From the NCBI GenBank assembly GCA_020747065.1, contig JAGMVK010000006.1:372001-436000 (forward strand): a stretch of 64,000 nucleotides of DNA, in the 5' to 3' direction. The position numbers and the translations under genes were made by a program. Positions 52,338 to 62,935 of this stretch are shown here, one piece after another. This DNA comes from Cadophora sp. MPI-SDFR-AT-0126 (taxonomy: Eukaryota > Ascomycota > Leotiomycetes > Helotiales > Ploettnerulaceae). Position 1 is the first letter of the stretch. Each line of letters starts with the position of its first letter. Below the pieces are notes generated by a model. That model searched no databases and had not been told where the DNA came from. It saw nothing but the letters and a program-made list of their open reading frames with translations.

Positions 52338-54446
52338 GAGTGGCAATGTGTATCAATTGATGGAGATTGCCAAAGTCGTTGAATCCGATATCTGAATGCT
52401 TGGTCAAATCTGAAGGGCTTCCTTCCACTCGTATATCAAGCATCAAATCTAAGGAAGAAGAAGTCCAAACTCATGTAAGGGTGAGCAAATGCTGAACAAC
52501 GATATTCCAGGCCACTAGTGACGTGGGTTGAAGCTGGGGGATATGATTGGACAATGTTGAGCAAAGCAGGACAGTCAGCGAGATTGGGCAGAATGTCGGG
52601 AAAGCCGTTCAAAGAAAGGGGAGGGGCTGTTATGAGTAATCGCATGTATTGTTCCTTGGTGCTCCTTGGCCTGCAGGCTTCGACCAGGGGCTTCTGGAAC
52701 ATCCACTTAAGCACTTAAGCACTTAAGTAAGCGAGTAATGTCAGGATTTGTCACTGAGAAGTACATACTTGGTAAGTGAAGTATCCTCTAAACATCGAGC
52801 ATTTGGTATGTTTCTATGATTTCTTTCATCGATTCGATGATATCCCCTTCTTACCAGCCTTGAATTTTGCATGCCGGGGGTTTCAATGCATTTTTTTAAT
52901 CACCATGACAGTTTCAGGGGTAGTCACGTGTCGGCACAGCTAAACGAGGGATTTCGTATCGCTACATTCAGACATTCGAGCTAGCTTGCATGTAGATCTT
53001 ATCGTTTCACCGGCGTTCCTTGATGAGATCTGGCGGAAAACAGTGTACTTCCATGCATCTAATTCGTGTTCGAGAAGCTCCAAGCCACATTCACGAGGAG
53101 AAGCGGTCCTATTTCCGGCGTCTTTTACATGCGGCCCTCTCGTGGAAGAACACGAGCTATGCCAGCCCCAGCTCCTGGAGCTCTTCGTTGGGTCCAGCTA
53201 TCTTGAGACGACGGAACTATCCGCTGGACCCGCGTGGCATTCCAGCAGATAGTAGTACAGTAGCTGGAGATCAAAACTTAATGGACAAAGTCATTTACGT
53301 GGGTCCCTCCTCCCACGAACCCGGAAAGATATGGAGCCCTTGGCTTCAATTTAGAGTTTGACAGCGACTCGTCTCGGTACCTACTACTTACAAATACTGG
53401 AATATTGTCGATATCTCCACGTTTGCCAGTATCATTTCATGAAATTTCTGCATGTCGGGACTCGACTGCAAGGATATTTGGGGTCGGGAGGCTGAAGTAG
53501 CGGAATGCAGGGGTAACGCGATCTTTAATTGGACCGTTCAAATCCTTAATTGAGTTAAGCTCAGCCCCAGTTCTGAACTCTGCCATCGGAGTTAACCCCT
53601 GTACCGAGAGATCATTCCGCGCTCACGAGCCTGCCAGGTGGACCTTTTTCTCCACGAGCACGCCAACCGGAGTTTGTACAGGGTGGGTCGTATCTTCGGA
53701 CTTACAATGCTTTGCATGACCATGGGTGTCGAAATAAAGTTTGAAGGAGAGTGGCAGGGCGGAGGCTTGGGGATGGTGCAGGAGTCAATAAATGGGGGCG
53801 GAGAGAAACTAATGACTACAAGCGAGCTTGATCCTTAATGTGTTGTGAATGGAGTCAAAAATTGCCGGTTAGGATTCGACGGCAGCTAGGAAAAGGAAGT
53901 CTGCAAGTATTGAAATTTCGGTAACTTTCCGCATATACCGCCGTTTCATGCCTCATGCCAGAAAATATCGTATCGAGCCAAGAGTGTCTGACGGCGGTGT
54001 GTTGCCCCAATTGGAATTATTTCCACCTTTCAAATGCGATGGGCAGACTCATGAGCCAAGAACTTGATCCGCAGATAGAAGAGCCGAAGGTCCGAAAATC
54101 TTGTTTACATCCCTATGCGAAATGCTTACATGTAGGACCTTACTTTCTTCGTTTCGTACTTTGTTGTTTTTGGATCTACTCCTTATATTTGTAACGTCGT
54201 TGAATTGCTGAACTACCAGCATGTGGAATTGGGCGGTGTCACGTGCCTTCCGCGGTCAGCAGGCCTCCTAGGCGGCAACATTGTAGAGCCGCAGAGCCGC
54301 GCAAACCACGGCAGGCTACCAAGTTCAGTAGAGTATGAAACTTAAAAGGACACTTTGTTGGCCATTTCCATTTCTATTTATTGTCTTGCTATTCTCTTGA
54401 TACTTTCAGGTGATTTGCAAATTTCCTGTCCTGTATAAAGTCGAAA
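52338..54446. other. Long spacer
   Basis: This 2.1 kb has no firm gene. It contains three tandem copies of CACTTAAG at 52704-52727. A minus-strand frame at 52436-52714 has a coding-like codon pattern but neither a domain nor neighbouring exons; frames at 52986-53361 are not supported. Confidence 0.4.
52704..52727. repeat. Three tandem CACTTAAG units
   Basis: Three exact 8-bp units in a row, each holding the palindrome CTTAAG. They could be a short microsatellite or clustered binding sites. Confidence 0.8.
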
Positions 54447-55439
54447 ATGGCAAATTCGACCTTCATCCTTCCAAATGGGCCTTCTCCTCTCATGAAATTC
54501 CATTGCTTCAATGATCTACCCCTAGAGATGAGACAGTATATCTGGTATCTCTGTCTCCCCGGCCCCCGAATCCACCGCATCGGATGGACAGACCCCAAGA
54601 AATCCTCACGCTCCTCCTGCGTCAGTCCAACAATCATGTTCGTCTCCCAAGAATCTCGAAGAGAAGCTCTCCACCATCTCAAAGAGCTTTCCCTGCCCTC
54701 AGTTGTCAGATCTTTCATCCAAGCCACTCCATCAGGCTGCACATCTCGGTGCTACTTCAACCCAAAACTGGACACGCTTTTCATCCCCACGCCTTCTCAC
54801 CCGGCGATGTCCCTCTCGCCATGGTTAATATCATGGTTGAAAGGCTTAGATAATACCGATTTCAGTATCGTCCAGAACCTCGCAATTGACCGCGCATGGG
54901 TAGAGCACGTCACTCCCGTGTTAGGATCGGTCGTACAGCTGGGTGAAGTTGTCCGTCTTCTCGGCCACGTGAAAGTCGTCCATGTAGTGAGTTTGAACTC
55001 ACACTGGAATATGCAGCCTTGGACAATGTGGCGGGAAATTGGCAGGATGCCTGAAGATATGCGCGCTGAATTCTTTTGGGTTGATATCGAAGAGGTGAAG
55101 AAGAGACCTATTGATGGATATTCTCGTATCTGGGCTGAATGGGGCGAGAATAGTCAGATGTTGAGGGCGGGGAGTGATTTTTTGAGTTTGGGCGGGGAGA
55201 GTGCGATTGCGAGGCTGGAGGATGTGGTACAGAGGCTTGAGGCAGAGAAAGAGAAGTATCCAACTGGGTGGTCGATGCCGAGAGTTCAGTTGGATTTCGT
55301 GAGGTATGATCGTGTGAAGAGGGAGGAGAAGCCGTCGACGCTGACAAAGAAGAGAGTTGCTGGACTGAGCAGTCTGGGGACGATGCTCTCAGACCTTCCT
55401 TCTGTCACAAGCTTCAAAAAATGGGTTGGTCGTGGGTGA
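54447..55439 (+). CDS. 2EXR domain protein
   Basis: A single exon encodes 330 residues. The N-terminal signature F-x2-FNDLPLEMRQYIWYLCLPGPR (residues about 18-38) is the 2EXR domain found in many expanded gene families of Pezizomycotina. The expected continuation (MFVSQESRREALHHL, then YFNPKLDTLFI) is present. The C-terminal third is helical and charged (ARLEDVVQRLEAEKEKYP). The family has no established function and is often close to HET and NLR-type genes, as here (HET remnant 2 kb downstream). The start codon opens the domain with a short leader. Confidence 0.85.
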   Translation: MANSTFILPNGPSPLMKFHCFNDLPLEMRQYIWYLCLPGPRIHRIGWTDPKKSSRSSCVSPTIMFVSQESRREALHHLKELSLPSVVRSFIQATPSGCTSRCYFNPKLDTLFIPTPSHPAMSLSPWLISWLKGLDNTDFSIVQNLAIDRAWVEHVTPVLGSVVQLGEVVRLLGHVKVVHVVSLNSHWNMQPWTMWREIGRMPEDMRAEFFWVDIEEVKKRPIDGYSRIWAEWGENSQMLRAGSDFLSLGGESAIARLEDVVQRLEAEKEKYPTGWSMPRVQLDFVRYDRVKREEKPSTLTKKRVAGLSSLGTMLSDLPSVTSFKKWVGRG

Positions 55440-55976
55440 CTTGCAGTAGGCTGCTTTCCAGCCGCTCTTGAATCAACGGGCCAACGCCTATTTTTGATTA
55501 TAAAGGAGGCTGTCAACTGGCAGAGTTGGGCTGATCTGTTTTTCATCAGCACATGGAGGGCTAGGCGTGGGCAGCGTCGTAGTATACAGGCGATGCAACC
55601 TTAATCATTATCTATTCAACCGCAGTCACTTGATTTCCAGCCATCGAGGCTCAATTGCCGTGACCGCTATTTCTTTATCAGTCAAATTTTTTTTTTTTTT
55701 TTTTTTTTCCTTTTCCTCCTTTCTTTGATCCTACATAAGTACCTCCTATTCTTGGTTCTTAGTCTCAGCCTCCTTAAACTATGGCGGGTTACAACTCCAT
55801 TAACAAATCCGTCGCAACTGCCAAGACCATTCCGTCATACTTCAGCTTTTGTCTCACTTAAGATTAACTTGGTTACACTCGGGACATCTTCATCATTCAA
55901 TTGGCCGACGAATCCAACAGCGCTTAAGCGTCGTGTGAGCCTCATTCTGGGAAGGCTGGGTACTTGAGACGTAAAT
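55440..55976. other. Spacer with a poly-T tract
   Basis: A run of 22 T lies at 55687-55708, followed by a pyrimidine-rich stretch; it may act in the promoter of the next gene. No gene was found. Confidence 0.45.
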
Positions 55977-57015
55977 ATGCACTTTCCCCAGACGGCTGTC
56001 CGCCATCTCTTTCGATCGATTTCTAAAATGTCGTTGCGAATACCCTCTCCAACGACGAATATCGGTGCTGGCAGTGCTACTGCACTCACGACTACCTTTC
56101 TACCGTCGCCCTCGTGTCTGTCAGACTATTACATTCAGTCGATTAATCCTGCACTTTCTGATTATTATCTCTCGCTCGGACCGGCAGAGACTTCGAATTG
56201 TTTTCCTACCGGATGGGCCCCCTCGTCGCAGCATTTCTCTCCGGGGGTCTGCCCTAGTTACTACAATCTTGCCTGCTGGTTTAGTACAATCTACCGAAGT
56301 TTCTGTCAAGTACCTTCTAAAACTTACATTCATTGGTTAGGTCACCTTCACAGTCGGCACCGATATTGAAACTCAGGCGACCTGTTGTCCATCAGGATAC
56401 ACATGCGCCTCTCTGCCAACGGCAGGCTATCCTGCGTGGCTACCTTCCGTATACCAGACGAAGGTTTGTGAAGGGACCGGTGGTCATGGAAGTACCATAG
56501 GCACATATAGCGTCACGAGAATAAAGGATGGGACGACATCCGTGATGAGCACGGAGAGACTTGGGGGAGTGAATGCGTATGGGGTGTCGATACGGTATAA
56601 GGCGGCTGATTTGACCACGACTTCACCGACTTTGACAACTACATCACTCCGGGTGGGAACCTCGACTACCATACCTAGTGGAGAGGGAGCAACAGTTGTG
56701 TTCAGTACATCTTCATCCACTGCTGCTTCAACTGGCTCACGTGGAACCAATACTCCAAGTGACTCTCCCTCAAGTCTTACTGCCGGAGCTAAAGCTGGGA
56801 TTGCTGTTGGTGCCGCAGTTCTCGCGCTAGCTTTAATTGCGATTCTGTGGTTTTTCGTCTTGAAGAGAAGACGAGCTGTAGCAAATCAAGATTCAAGCCC
56901 ATCAGCAAAGAAGAGAAGCAAACAAGCAACGGGGCAGAACAGGTCGGAGCTGGGGACGGAACCTGGGCATACTGGTCGATCACGAGAGGAGAAAGTAACC
57001 AGAGAACTAGAATAG
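55977..57015 (+). CDS. Single-pass membrane protein with Cys-rich ectodomain
   Basis: Exon 1 begins at 55977 and exon 2 at 56354 (acceptor CACAG), ending at 57015. The donor is either 56284 (GTACAA) or 56299 (GTTTCT); both fit in phase and give 322 or 327 residues. The ectodomain has the fungal Cys pattern CFPTGW...CPSYYNLAC...ATCCPSGYTC, followed by a Ser/Thr-rich stalk, a membrane helix (AGIAVGAAVLALALIAILWFFVL) and a basic tail (KRRRAV). No clean signal peptide precedes it, so the start could be further upstream or the second ATG at 56028. Proteins of this kind are thought to be wall-associated sensors or adhesins; the function is unknown. Confidence 0.65.
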
Positions 57016-57475
57016 TACGTAGCATGGGCCAGGCAGCTGCATGGAAGAGTTGAACAGACTACAATACTTGTCTCCGGCTTGCATGTGTGCAATGCAAGGC
57101 TGGGAGATCGACAGCATCACATGTGCAATGAAGCGTGACTTGCTCCAGCATTGGAGCCAATAACATGCATGCAACGTATCGGGCGTCGCACTTCAGCCGC
57201 AAAGCCCAACTGAGATCCGCTGATCGTGATCATCGAATTTGCAACATGCCAAATCCAACCTTCGTTTGCATCGTTTTATGTGACTAGGCTTTGAGATATC
57301 ATACATCTGCCGTTTAACCATGGCTTCTGCAGCACTACCGCAGGCGAATTTGTTGACGCGAATTTGGAGTGGGATCACGAGCTGGATCAGCCCACATACA
57401 CAGCCGGAAATGACAGCTTAGTTGAAGGAAGTTGAACTGATCAATGAAGGGCACACATCCATTAAGCAACCGATT
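57016..57475. other. Intergenic spacer
   Basis: No gene was found between the membrane protein and the HET remnant. Confidence 0.35.
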
Positions 57476-58440
57476 ATGGCAGATCTCGAACAGTTACAGC
57501 CTCGCGTACGACAACAAGGTGAGGTTCGACGGATCAAACGTTTCGAAGGACCCTTGTCTGAATCACTTTTCCATCAATGCCAGTACCTTATTGAAGATAT
57601 TTTTAACGATGACATTGCCGACAATCCTAGATGGTCACCTATTCAGGATTCTATATACGATGAGTGGCAAACTTCACTTCACAGCGATCCTGATCGTCTC
57701 TACCTATCGGGCAACTCATGTTCGCTCTGCCAGTTCTTTTCGTACACCAGGCTCGATAGCTGTCCTGATGCTTACGCGATCATCAAGCAGAGATTTAACA
57801 GAACCTTCAGGATCACGAACAAAGAACCGCAATATTCTTGGCTCTATTTTCGTCCTCACATCAAATTCTCGTTCAGCGAATCAGACGAAAGAGGCTCTCT
57901 TCTGGATCTGAGGGAACCACTTGTTCATCTTCCGATGTATCTCAGTCTTGACGATTATTCACTGAAGGCTCCGATCGCAGATGTGTTCTGGCTTGGAAAG
58001 CGCGTTTTGCCATCAGCAGATGATTCAACGTGCCATGCACTCGTGAAGTGATGGCTTAGTGATTGTAACAAATGGCACTCTCATCGAATAAACAATGTTA
58101 AACAGACACTCCCGACTCAGGTGATCGACGTAGGCGATACCAACTTGCATCCTTTCTTGCATGTCGCAGGGGGTGAGATGTATTCATACGTCCTCAGCTA
58201 TTGCTAGGGCGGAACTTTGAAATCGAAATGTATCAGGTCAAACTTCGCAAAGTATCAGAAGAGAATCATATTTTCAGTTCTACCAACAACATTTAGAGAC
58301 GCAATTACGATCACTCGTGAGCTTGGATTCCGGTATATCTGGATCGACGCCTTTGTATCCTACAAGACGACCCAGACGACTGGAATCGTGATGCTGCTAA
58401 GGTGGCTGCTTACTACGGAGCAAGTGATGATGGTAGTTGA
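57476..58440 (+). pseudogene. HET domain protein, broken by two stops and a frameshift
   Basis: The frame opens at an ATG (MADLEQLQPR) and runs to a TGA at 58049-58051. It then continues in the same frame (WLSDCNKWH, TQVIDVGDTNLHP, SYVLSYC) to a TAG at 58205-58207 where HET proteins have SYCWGG, and on to LPTTFRDAITIT and FRYIWIDA. At about 58350-58360 a frameshift moves the HET core LQDDPDDWNRDAAK and AAYYGAS to another frame, which stops at 58438-58440. HET domains trigger the heterokaryon-incompatibility reaction; this copy cannot make the domain. Both stops are explained by C:G to T:A changes (CGA to TGA, TGG to TAG). Further decayed sequence may reach about 58610. Confidence 0.8.
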
Positions 58441-58710
58441 GACGAGACTCAATATTGTAAAATCCCTTGTGTGTCTCAACAAATTGATATCACTGTTCAT
58501 GTCTTGGCAGTAGATGACATGGTTAATTCCAAACCCTGAGCATTCTGTCGAACAGCAGATGACGCATGTCACAGAGCCCTGGCCCTACTTTAGGAGTAGG
58601 TTGAATTTAGCTTAACTATTTAAGCGAGGTCGGCCCGCTAGCATTTCAACAACAAAAGCTCAACGAGATACTTCGAAACTACGTTCCGTTTGAGGTGGTT
58701 CGCGCGCATC

Positions 58711-59121
58711 ATGCCTTCGATCGATCTCAACCCCACCCCCATCATGCCACGCAATGAGTGCAAGGCTCTTGTTGACGTTCAGCTCGCTGGCATCAAAACA
58801 TTCACCGAGAATGAGCTCTGCGACAGCACCGATCTCCAAACCATAAGCATCGACCTCGCGATTCTGATGGCGAAAATTGCCACAAGACGTGCTCCTGAGC
58901 CATCTCTTCTTGCCCAGTCGTCCACTGCACAAGCCTCGAGCAGCAAGGTCAAGACCCAGCGTCAAAGCTCTGGTACCAAGACCAGTGCACCGCAAACTAA
59001 ACGAGCGACCCAGCCTCATAAGACAGTTCTAAGCATTGCGTATGGTGGTTTGGCTCCTCTTGTTGGAACGGCGAAGAAGAGAGAAAGAAGAAAATCAAGG
59101 TACCGAGGTTGTCATCCTTGA
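58711..59121 (+). CDS. Possible small protein with basic tail
   Basis: An ATG frame of 136 residues starts MPSIDLNPTP, has a helical segment (CKALVDVQLAGIKTF, LQTISIDLAILMAKIA) and a Ser/Gln/Thr-rich basic end (KKRERRKSR). A GTACCG donor near the end could splice to an exon at about 59162 and end in YFGAPSIICIC. No family is recognised, and the gene remains uncertain. Confidence 0.4.
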   Translation: MPSIDLNPTPIMPRNECKALVDVQLAGIKTFTENELCDSTDLQTISIDLAILMAKIATRRAPEPSLLAQSSTAQASSSKVKTQRQSSGTKTSAPQTKRATQPHKTVLSIAYGGLAPLVGTAKKRERRKSRYRGCHP

Positions 59122-60098
59122 GGTTGACAGAGGATGAGTCTGCGACTCTCGGACTGTTCAGGTACTTTGGAGCTCCTTCAATCATTTGCATTTGCTAATA
59201 GTCTGGCTATAGTAACTTGTCACTTCGTGTTAAGGGAAAGGAGAACATGCCTGCTGGAGGAGCGGAGCCTGCGGACAAGCTGGAAGGGAAGACCAAAATA
59301 CTGGTATACAGTAGATGTGGTCGTCTTTGAATCTGTTCACATCAGTTGTACATGTGTCTGGACAATGAGATATCATAGAAGGAGAGACTTGAGCAGGCAA
59401 CAGATAGCACGTTGTTTTGTTTTTGAAACTCTCGAGTTCTCAGAGAGCCTGGACGGCAGGTGTTTCTGTCATTTTGAAAACAACGGAATTGATGTTCAGG
59501 TAGTAAGACAACAGCACCTTGTTGCTCGTAACATTCTCCAAGTCACTTCTATGACCATCGTCACTTTTTCACGTTCCCGGTATTATTCTTCCTTTCAATC
59601 TTGGGCCTTTTCTATCTCCAAGGCCAAGCTGGAGTTCGTCACACTACTTGCTATTCAAGTTTGGGGTGCAAATAGGGTGTCACATGTGCCCACAATCCGA
59701 TGACACGATTGTACTAATAGGAGTAATGTTTTCTGAAACTCCAAGTTGCACAGCAGAGACACTATTTCACGTAAGGAATATTTAATTGATGATAACCACA
59801 TGATGCTTATTCATCGTATATAGATAATCATAGCAAGTTTGCGAATTCTTCCTTTTGATGGCAATTGATTGAGTGGAAACAGTGGAACCTATTATCAAAC
59901 TCCCGAATTATCCCCCTTGAGTATCGAAAACAAACCATAGTCCAATCAAATCTCCTTCAATGTACAGCTAACTGTATTTGTATTCGTTGCAAATCCTGCG
60001 TCATTCCTCATGTCTCCTGGTCGCCTATGTCTTCGATCGGACTGGGAGCCTTCATTGAGTTAGTGCAATCCCCAAAATGAAGTCAGCTCAATAGACAC
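59122..60098. other. Convergent spacer
   Basis: No gene is supported. A plus-strand frame at 59134-59703 is open but has no domain and overlaps a possible 3' exon of the gene to its left. Confidence 0.35.
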
Positions 60099-60799
60099 CT
60101 ACTTCTTGAACGACAGGCTGATCTTTGATTTCGAATGCGTGGCGACGCTCACAGGCAAGGGTGGTGAAGAGACATGGCCGGTGCGGGAGCGTTGCGTCGT
60201 ACCATTGATACTGTGAACGTCAGTTCCTCAGATCACCGGGTCTTGAGACGAAGATATACTTACCTGTTGATGTTGTGAGAAGATGAAATAGCAACTGCAG
60301 GGGCCGAGTGTGTCCTCATGCTACTATTTATTAGCATAACTCATGCAATGCTCGAACATACTTACATCTCAGCGTACTTCTTCTCTGAAGCTTTCGATAC
60401 AGCAGCAGTCGGTAATAGCTTCTTTGCAGGCCCTGTGTTCTTCATGACCTTGGATGCCTTGGCGAGTTTACCCCTCATAGCTCGCGTAGTCATACGTCGA
60501 GATGCTGCAGCCTTAAGTGAAGGGGGACACGAAGGAGAGTCAAAGTCTAACGAGTTGATGGCAGTTGGGCTGATACCGGCCAAGCGATTTGATCTTCGAG
60601 GACACAGTGGGTTGCTGATGATGCCCATGCCGGCAACTGAATTGGCTGGTGCTTTTACCTTAGACTCAACTCGCGTGTGAGCCGGAGTCATGGAAGCAAT
60701 GCTTCCATCAGTGTACATACCTCGAGACAGGTCATTGGGTGCTGGAGTGACACTGCGATTCGCTGTCTCGGACATGGACTTTGTTCTGCGAAGCGACAT
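60099..60799 (-). CDS. Small Ser/Lys-rich protein of unknown function
   Basis: Three exons join in phase: 60799-60366, 60320-60264 and 60210-60099, giving 200 residues. Introns are 45 and 53 nt with GTAAGT donors. The protein begins MSLRRTKSMSETANRS and has Pro/Ser/Thr-rich and basic segments (PRRSNRLAG, SRRMTTRAMRGKLAKASK). The exon junctions read KYAEI-MRTHSAPAV and NINS-INGTTQRS, and it ends SKISLSFKK. It is basic and disordered throughout, like a chromatin or cytoskeleton-associated factor in composition only. The last two exons are too short to appear as open frames. No family is recognised. Confidence 0.6.
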
Positions 60800-61383
60800 C
60801 TTGTTATTCTGGCCGTGGCTGTAGCTGCGGCTATGTGGGTGGAGTGTATTTTGGTGGTTGTTCGTATTGTGGTGGTGCTTTGAGCGACGCGATGGACTGT
60901 CTCTCGATTATCGTCGTTGTTTTTGTTGACGGCGGGAAGCGTATTTATTGTTGTGATGCGGCCAGGCCTCGCTTAACGACAGGGGTGTTATTGCCATCTT
61001 CAGTCGAAATCTAGCCAGTGCTAGCGTTATGACTCAGCTCCTGTCTCATTCATATGGATTGATTTAAGTAGTGTAGAGTTGAATGAAAGAGTGAATTGGT
61101 ATGTGTGTAAGCTCAAACGGACTTCCTTTCGAGCTACGCGAGCCCGAGTTAGATACATGTAGATGGCTCAGAGCACCGTATCATACTATCCAAGAGACGC
61201 TCCTGCAGTTGAGTGTTTTCATTTTCTTTAGCATGTTTGAATATATGCTGTATGAAGCTCATCAGAACTGAGGGAGACAGCGCGATGGGATGACCTGTCG
61301 TCGATCACTAACTTACTGTACATCAGAACTTGACGTCTTGTCTCGACGAACGTGGAGGAGTATTGGCATTAACCAAACTTACC

Positions 61384-61414
<31 letters not shown>

Positions 61415-61929
61415 TTGCTCTCTGGCCTGATTCCTTTGCAGCAGTCCCTTAATGGAGTTTTGAGTTGAGGAATTTGACCTTTTTGACCTTCGGTACAGCC
61501 CATAAGCCTGAGCAAGATGCTTGTGCGAAGTTGCTTGAGTTTTTAGGTTATCTCTTTTCAAGTGCTATGTGTCGCGTGCTAGCTGTCAGCTGTTTTTTGG
61601 TTTTCAATGATTCGGCCAGGTTGCGCTCACCTTCCACAGAAACGCTGCACCTAGCAGGACATCTCTCCGGGCACGTTTCACAGGTTCTTGATGCTCAATC
61701 TGTGCTACCGCAGGGTCGTCCCCATGGATCGCCAGGTGTTTCCGCGATTCCATCACCTCATTTCAATATTCTGACATGTTTTTCTTTTCGCGTTTACCTC
61801 TCTGTTTGCTTCAGAATCCGCCATCGCATTTCGACATTCTGACATGTCTTTTTCATGTTTTCCTCTATTTGCTTAATTCAATATTATGACGTTTTTCCTG
61901 AAGTGGTCCTTCTCGTTCTCGTACCTTTA
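60800..61929. other. Spacer with a poly-A tract
   Basis: A run of 28 A lies at 61384-61411. The plus-strand frame at 61465-61842 has no domain and was not called. No RNA gene was seen. Confidence 0.4.
61384..61411 (+). repeat. Homopolymer A tract (28 A)
   Basis: Twenty-eight consecutive A residues follow TTACC. No retroelement coding sequence lies next to it. Confidence 0.85.
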
Positions 61930-62300
61930 TTATTTTGGTCCCATGATCTGGCTGAGGTTTGACTTGGAGCCAGTCGATGCCCCCAATCCATCGGCCACTC
62001 CTTGGAAGAGGTCACGAATTGTACCAGCTTTAAGATGATACTCGAATTGCTCGCCACCATCGTAAACGTGACGGTAGACCAGACCAAGAAGGTCGAAATC
62101 GACATGGCAACTGACAAGGTCACCTGGAACAATGTATTCATCGACGTCGAGAAACCATGAATGATGATCTGGTCCCAAATAATGGAATGCCAGCTGAATT
62201 TGACTTTATCAAGCCGACGCTTAGCGTGGAACTGGACCAAGTGTGTCAATTCAATCGTGAAGACGGCTGGAATGCAGCCTGGAACCAAGCATGGGACGTG
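61930..62300 (-). pseudogene. Glycosyltransferase fragment, frameshifted
   Basis: Two frames on the minus strand read as one protein: first CIPAVFTIELTHLVQFHAK and KVKFSWHS, then after a one-base shift HYLGPDHHSWFLDVDEYIVPGD and FEYHLKAGTIRDLF. W-x-LDVDEYIVP is the DxD-type nucleotide-sugar site found in GT92/DUF23-like and related transferases. Only about 110 residues survive and no start codon is in place. The family name is tentative. Confidence 0.5.
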
Positions 62301-62935
62301 ATCAAAACGTTTATGTATATTAAACCATATGACATCAGACTTAGATCATATTCCCTCTGGAGAGAAAGGACATGTCTCCTTCAATTCCACATGAATTTAG
62401 CTGTTGTTATTGCATGTCGCTTACGAGGTATGGTTGCTCTATACAACCAATTGCTGAAGAAATAAATTGGATACATCATCTACCTGATAGCCTTGTTGTA
62501 TCTTCGCAAGAAGATCGTGCTTATAATCCATTCGCTGAACGGTGTAGGTAGTCAAGCAGTGTCCCTGTTTGGATACACACTGCCATTTCATATTTAATTC
62601 TAGGCACTTCAAAGCCGCTTCCGTCGCAAACTATTCAACGTATATATCAGGTTGGTCTCACCAAGGGGTCACAATAAGAATTTCAGTGGGGATGGGAAGG
62701 GAGAGCTCTCGTCTTGCTACTTTTGATATTTTGTTTACTCTTTTGTTCACTTCAGATCAGTTCTTTGGAATACCGCTCTTTTAAAATTTGTTCTGATCCT
62801 TCGACTCAATATCGGCGCTTTCATCAAGTAGCTGCTCCATAACGGTCTCGTTCCAATACTCAGTAGCTCACCTGATAACAGCGGTGTCCAGCCTTTCCTA
62901 AGTTCCGATTAAACATCGACTCCTAACTTGATGAA
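62301..62935. other. Spacer with decayed ankyrin sequence
   Basis: At 62780-62935, on the minus strand after the stop of the ankyrin gene, frames still read GWTPLL and MEQLLDESADIESKD, separated by stops and shifts. The rest (62301-62780) shows nothing recognisable. Confidence 0.5.

Noticed and set aside
52436..52714. 92-codon minus-strand frame with coding-like codons
   Set aside because: It is short, with no domain and no neighbouring exons, and overlaps a tandem repeat at its 5' end.
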